A stretch of 64,000 nt of DNA, taken from Morella rubra. Its lineage: Eukaryota > Streptophyta > Magnoliopsida > Fagales > Myricaceae. The notes below the pieces were generated by a model. It saw nothing but the letters and a program-made list of their open reading frames with translations, was not told the DNA's origin and made no database searches. The stretch spans positions 19,665,279 to 19,729,278 of the forward strand of contig CM025852.1 of the NCBI GenBank assembly GCA_003952965.2, in the 5' to 3' direction. How positions within the stretch are numbered: the stretch's first letter is position 1; every line of letters starts with the position of its first letter. A program made the translations under genes and the position numbers. Of this stretch, positions 58,411-64,000 are shown piece after piece.

Positions 58411-58747
58411 TGATAGACCACGATGATCCCAACTTTACTTGGAGTAAAATGAGGGATGTGCAAAAGTAGATGCGGGCTATTGAAGACTTGGTCATAGTCG
58501 TTGTTGACTGTTTAGCATTTGTTAGTAATATTTTCTAGTAAGTTATTGTGTCTTTATTTTAGGAAGTGGTGTCTTTGTTTTAATAAGTTGTGGTTATAAA
58601 TTTAGGAAAAGTTGTTAGTAGTTGTTTATTTAAATTATGCTAGAAGCGTTAATAAACTTAAGCATATTTTTATTCAAACAACTTGAAGTTTGTTCTCACC
58701 CAAAGAGAATTTTATGGACTTTGTTATAGCTCTAACTGGACCTATCA
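58411..58747 (+). repeat. 3' LTR
   Basis: A 337-bp LTR. It differs from the 5' LTR at numerous bases, so insertion is not very recent. It abuts the polypurine tract on its left and TATTA on its right. Confidence 0.85.
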
Positions 58748-58752
58748 TATTA

Positions 58753-61042
58753 CCCCAAGTAATTTTGAATGCACCCCATGTTCTTGACATCTTATGAGCG
58801 TCAACTGAGCCTAAAAATATTTTTCAAAAAACGACCAATTGTGGGCTTCGGGAATGGGTACATGTTCTCATATGGTGCCTCCCTCGGAGGCCGAACTAAT
58901 TTTTCAAAGAGAAATGGTGTCAGCATGGCCTCGGCCCTGGGCTGGGTTTAAATAAAATATCAAAACCCCGAGCACAAATTGGATTATCAAAGCCCATACC
59001 ACAAAAGGATACCAACCAAGTCCAACCCAGCAATACCATGGCAGTCAACAAAGGTCTGGCAAATTCGCCAAGTAGTTGTTGTCCGTTCTCTGGTTTAACC
59101 CGTCAGCAGATTCTTATGATTTTGTGTTTGAGCATTGTTATACGAGTTACGCACAAAGTTTTAATTAAATCCACTTGTAAGTGATTAAGTCGCACTTGAA
59201 ATTGTGTGGTTAGACCCACAGTTCTGAGTTCAATTCTATAAAATTGGTGACTTAAATGGTAGTTTGGGTAGTGGGTTGTCCAACTTTCATGGAGTTTGTC
59301 CATAATGTTATGGCCTCGCAGTGCATCTAGAATTGAGTCATATTTGTCCGAGTTCAATGCACAAAATTTCTGTCGTTACCCAAACAAAAATTAATTTAAA
59401 AATATTTTTGTCGCTATATTAATATTAATGTTTATCCGGCTAAGAGAGGAATTGCAACTTGATGATGCCAAAATTTCGATCTGGCCCAACAGAGCGATGG
59501 GCCACCACCAAGCTTTTGTTGAGGTTAGCAAACCTGTAAAACAAGATAAAATGAGCAGAGCTTTTCCGTGGGGTGAGCTTCTGATGTCTAAGTCAGTGTT
59601 TGGAAGGTATAAGTTGGAGTTTCAGTGTCTGCTTAGATTACGTACCCGGAGACTTTTATACGAGCATTGCTCCGCAAGAAGGGCAATTGTGGGCGGTGGA
59701 GACAGCGTTATCGAGTCCTGCCTTGTGGCATACAGAATCTCACTCTGTGACTGTCTTGTCCCAAGTGGCGGAGAACCTTTGCATACGGTATCCCACTGCG
59801 TCTGTAGGTGGACAAGGGGCCCATGCAGGGGCTCAGAGATGTCGGGCGAACTTCGATAGAGAAGTGTCCCGATGCGTGCAGGTTCCTTTCAGTTGATGAG
59901 ACGTTGCTTGCAGGCTGGGACCCCTTCTAGCTTTCTCCCTAAGTCTTTCTCCAAGGCCCTTAGTAAGTTGTGAGCCCTTCTAGTAAGGCCCACGGGGCAC
60001 GCTCCTTCTTTCAACTTGTGGGCTTTTTCTCTAGAGCCCTCTTTCTTGCATTTTGCTGGGGCCGATTCAGTCCTAACAGGCCAATAATTTCATACCCATC
60101 ACAACTGTTATCTCTAAGATAAAAAAAATAATTTAATTCCCACCCATGCCCAAAAGAATTTAGTTTTTTTTTTTTTTTTTTTTGGGTAATTCGCACTTGA
60201 TGAGCACTTTTAGAGTTGCGCCTTTCCACAAGAGAATTTGGTTATTCATTGACACTTTCATCATTTATACCAACTTTATTGCTACATGTATTTTTTTTCC
60301 TTGTTGCTCATAACTATATGCACATTTACCTGTGAAACCAAAGAATTTCATATGTTAAGATATACCCCTTTTAAAATATGTGAGATCAAAATTCTTGTCG
60401 CATCAACTTATACTTCTTCAGTCTTTAAAAAGTCACAGGTATCTTGTTTGGTAAATTATACAAACTTAATTGTCCCTTACTATGAGTGATAAATTATCCA
60501 CAACATTAGAGAATTTTCACATGTTCAAAATTCCAAAAAATATACGATCCTACTTATTATCTAAGCATAACTTAGATATATTATATATTGAGAAGGTTCA
60601 ACAATAAATTTTTTTCGTAATGGTGTATAAGAAGATATTGACATAGTCAAGAATGAGTTGGTTATTGTGCATAATAATGTCTCTTTGAGGGTTAGTTTTG
60701 ACAGTAAAAAGAATATTTTATTTTTCACTTTGGGAGAGATAATGATCCCACCAATATTTTAATTGTCATGTAAAATTAGTAATTAAACAATTAACAACAT
60801 GAGTATCGGTTCTATCGAATTTTTTTAAACATTAGAATACATAATCATTTCATAGAGTATATTAAGCATTTCATATTCAAAGATTTCATCGATATTCCAT
60901 TCATAAAGAAGATCCAAATAGTCATATGTGGAAGTAAGATGTCGTTCTTCAAATCGTAAGTCAAAAGGAGTTTGTCTGGGATAATAATTTCGAAGTGTTT
61001 GATGATAAAATTTATTCATTGGTTTTTAATTGATAAGAACTT
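58753..61042. other. Intergenic DNA with unassigned open frames
   Basis: Overlapping frames at 59428-59896 (143 and 98 codons) have better-than-random GC content but no recognisable domain or homologue. A T tract occurs at 60162-60183. I do not call a gene. Confidence 0.35.
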
Positions 61043-62044
61043 TTTTTCTAAAGATAAGTCTTAAAACTGTTTTTGTTGAATAGAGATAGATACGTGTGTG
61101 TCAACACATAAAGTTGATATAATATAAAGATGCATATTTGTAAAGTCATGATTTTCCATCCACATCCAATAAGGTCAACTATGTAAAAAGGGAGAAAAAG
61201 GCCATCAATAACAATTATCATTAAGGTACTTTTTTCTGTCCAACACCATCGTTCCAACGAGGAAAAGCTTAATCAAGAAGATTAGTCAAGTCATGACCAA
61301 TTGTAGGAAAGTAACAAAAGCAACCCCCATAGTTATCAAATTCGCCAAACTTCTTGCGGTAAAAGTCCCAGTACCTGCCTAACAAGTCTACCCACGCCAA
61401 CTGGCTTCCACTTTGATTTATGGTCTTCTCTAATAAGTACTTCCATCACCTTAGAACTACTTCAACATATATATAGAATAAGTTGAAATAATTAATTATA
61501 GATAGAGTGAAATCATCTTATTTTTCAAATTATTTTGGTGAAATAAGAAATAATGATATATTTTTTTCTTTGTATAATTAGAGTAAAATGAATGTGACAA
61601 GAATTTAACAGAGCAGGATATTCTTTCCATTTGCTTACCAAATTAAATATATTTAATTAAGAATGAAAGATCTAATAATTATTTGGGATAAATCTTCATA
61701 TGCTCCTGTGATTTACCACTTTGACAAATAGATTCTTGTCCTCTCAAAATCACAAAAATAGTCTCTGAGCTTCAAAAGGTATTCAGAATCGGTCCTTTCG
61801 TGACTTGCCCTAGAAAAAGTAAGGTGAGCTCGCTGGGTGTCACTCCTGCCAGGATTCTTGAATTCCTGTTCAAAAATGGTCCTTTGTCATCCTGCCATTA
61901 GAAAAAGTCATGTTTATCATGCAGTTTACGACTTTGACAAATAGATCCATGTACAACTAAAATCATAAAAACAGTCTATGAGACAACTAAAGCTTTTCAG
62001 TCTAATTGATTCTTTTGCTTTTCAAAATTGGTCCTTTTGTCACC
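61043..62044. repeat. Left arm of a large inverted repeat
   Basis: Nearly identical, as reverse complement, to 62065-63001. It exceeds the right arm by about 65 bases through two insertions near the centre (about 61870-61915 and 61985-62020). Confidence 0.9.
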
Positions 62045-62064
62045 TGCCCATTAGAAAAAGTCAT

Positions 62065-63001
62065 GGTGACAAAGGTGAGGACCAATTTTGAAAAGCTTGG
62101 AATCTCATAGACTGTTTTTATGATTTTAGTTGTACATGGATCTATTTGTCAAAGTCGTAAATTATAAACACCGAATGGGAATTCAAGAATCCTGGCAGGA
62201 GTGACACCCAGCGAGCTCACCTTACTTTTTCTAGGGCAAGTCACGAAAGGACCGATTCTGAATACCTTTTGAAGCTCAGAGACTATTTTTGTGATTTTGA
62301 GAGGACAAGAATCTATTTGTCAAAGTGGTAAATCACAGGAGCATATGAAGATTTATCCCAAATAATTATTAGATCTTTCATTCTTAATTAAATATATTTA
62401 ATTTGGTAAGCAAATGGAAAGAATATCCTGCTCTGTTAAATTCTTGTCACATTCATTTTACTCTAATTATACAAAGAAAAAAAATATATCATTATTTCTT
62501 ATTTCACCAAAATAATTTGAAAAATAAGATGATTTCACTCTATCTATAATTAATTATTTCAACTTATTCTATATATATGTTAAGTAGTTCTAAGGTGATG
62601 GAAGTACTTATTAGAGAAGACCATAAATCAAAGTGGAAGCCAGTTGGCGTGGGTAGACTTGTTAGGCAGGTACTGGGACTTTTACCGCAAGAAGTTTGGC
62701 GAATTTGATAACTATGGGGGTTGCTTTTGTTACTTTCCTACAATTGGTCATGACTTGACTAATCTTCTTGATTAAGCTTTTCCTCGTTGGAACGATGGTG
62801 TTGGACAGAAAAAAGTACCTTAATGATAATTGTTATTGATGGCCTTTTTCTCCCTTTTTACATAGTTGACCTTATTGGATGTGGATGGAAAATCATGACT
62901 TTACAAATATGCATCTTTATATTATATCAACTTTATGTGTTGACACACACGTATCTATCTCTATTCAACAAAAACAGTTTTAAGACTTATCTTTAGAAAA
63001 A
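62065..63001. repeat. Right arm of a large inverted repeat
   Basis: Reverse complement of the left arm across a 20-base spacer. The identical 69-codon open frame MERWCWTEKST... appears in both arms on opposite strands (61257-61048 and 62787-62996), showing near-perfect identity. The inner 330 bp resembles foldback-transposon ends (GGGATAAATCTTCATATGC). Confidence 0.9.
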
Positions 63002-64000
63002 TATCTTAACTTTGACTTTATATTAATTTTTCATTAATCGGTTAATTTTTATAAACAGAAAGACTTATATGTCTAAAAAGTAGACTATAAAGACGGATCC
63101 ATTCAAAATTGGATTTTAAAAATTAATATATTAAAAATCAATATCACAATAACTGTAACGGTAAACAAGGCAAAAAAAAAAAAATGATTGAGAGTAACCA
63201 TTGAAACAAAATACACAATTTGTTTTAGAAACTATATAATACCTGATAATTTAAAGAGAGTATGGAAAATTATATATAAGTATCCCGTCACAGGCGAGGA
63301 TGGAGAGAAAGGCCGACGGGAATCCCAAAAAAAAAGTGGGTTTGGTGATTTCACATGGAAGCAGGTTGAGTAGTTGACCCGACAAGCCGGTGGCTAAGCA
63401 AATCTACCTATGTATAATGTCTCTTCAATTACTTAGATCACGGGACGAAGCCCGTGACGTCCGCCTACCGCCGCTCACATATCGTCTACCGGCTATATTC
63501 GGTCAAAGTATTATAGCACTCCAGTACCAGCACTTTGACCTTCTTGGTCACTCTTTTTCAGTCGCAATTTCTAGTCACAACCTGCCACTAGAGCGCGTGC
63601 ACTCCGCAACAAACGACACGTGCTACTCTTTTCTGGCTCCCCCGTCGTTTGTTTGGGTAATTTTCCATAACCTTTTACTCTGGCAATAAATGAGATTCTA
63701 GGATTTAGAAAAAAAAAAAATGAGATTTAGGGATAAAGGTGTTGAGATTAAGATATCTTCAAAACGAAGTATCTCGATTTTAGTAAATAAAAATTAAAAA
63801 ATATATAATTATTAATTATATTAAGAAGAATTTATGTCAGAGATATTAAAATTCCTTCAGTTTTTTAAGGGGACAAATCGTTAATTCATTTGTACATTTA
63901 ATATTGTTTTGCTTTTTTTTTTTCGAGATTGATTATTTTTTCTCTTTTAAGTTTTTCTATATGGATTAATAATTATTAATGACCTATATTATGCGACAAA
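63002..64000. other. AT-rich DNA at the window end
   Basis: A plus-strand open frame at 63390-63689 lacks recognisable features. No gene is supported. Confidence 0.35.

Larger units (their letters stand above)
57212..58747 (+). mobile_element. Non-autonomous LTR retrotransposon with 5-bp target duplication
   Basis: LTRs of 337 bp (57212-57548 and 58411-58747) both run TGATAG...CTATCA. TATTA flanks the whole element exactly (57207-57211 and 58748-58752). TGGTATCAGAGC (57550-57561) is an initiator-Met-type primer-binding site, and a GAAAGAGGGAG polypurine tract precedes the 3' LTR. The interior is only about 860 bp and carries a gag remnant but no pol. Part of it (about 57870-58179) is duplicated at 58180-58500, including a stub of LTR start. 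Confidence 0.85.

Noticed and set aside
59428..59896. Two overlapping open frames of 143 and 98 codons
   Set aside because: No recognisable domain, no clear splice context, and the two frames compete over the same bases; likely random in a GC-richer patch.
61048..62996. Identical 69-codon ORF on both strands as a duplicated gene
   Set aside because: It appears twice only because it lies in the inverted-repeat arms; it has no conserved features or supporting context.

Overview
The window reads as nuclear DNA of a flowering plant. Genes are sparse and AT-rich, spliced by GT-AG introns, and separated by long stretches of transposon debris. The proteins are plant-type: a nuclear-encoded plastid IF-1, a DUF2921 membrane protein, a UBC25/26-type E2, a plant 3-hydroxybutyryl-CoA dehydrogenase and a TRF4/5-type poly(A) polymerase. 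I cannot name the species. A run of exactly 1000 N (48061-49060) is an assembly gap. In the exon structures given, every junction was checked for reading phase and splice dinucleotides.

Region 1 (1-16.8 kb) is the most unusual part. Three related single-exon genes (212-448, 9377-9676, 14401-14832) encode small proteins with a shared signal-peptide-like start, a proline-rich spacer and a cysteine module C-x5-C-x11-CC-x2-C. The module is complete in copy 2 and in the first half of copy 3, and broken in copy 1. The copies share upstream sequence with TATA boxes. They sit among fragments copied from the neighbouring poly(A) polymerase gene, one of them partly inverted. A hAT-like insertion splits one duplicated unit, and the sister unit keeps the empty site. 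I recognise no described family for these peptides; they are the best candidate for something undescribed.

Region 2 (16.8-28.7 kb) holds a 13-exon non-canonical poly(A) polymerase (minus strand, 533 aa), a decayed RNase H-like retroelement fragment, a RING-H2 membrane E3 gene (plus strand) and a seven-copy minisatellite with a 94-bp period.

Region 3 (31.2-44.7 kb) holds three conserved minus-strand genes: plastid IF-1, DUF2921 and a 7-exon E2. A SINE with a perfect 12-bp target duplication lies between the last two.

Region 4 (45-54 kb) has a Mutator-type MITE with a 9-bp target duplication, the gap inside a hAT-like element, a small CPCC/Lys-Glu-rich ORF and the 4-exon 3-hydroxybutyryl-CoA dehydrogenase.

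Region 5 (54-64 kb) is repeat-dominated. It contains a non-autonomous LTR element with TATTA target duplications, initiator-Met-type primer site and polypurine tract, a partial tandem duplication of that element, and a near-perfect inverted repeat with arms of about 1 kb.

The conserved genes are ordinary housekeeping genes of RNA surveillance, plastid translation, ubiquitination and peroxisomal-type acyl-CoA metabolism, and do not form one pathway.
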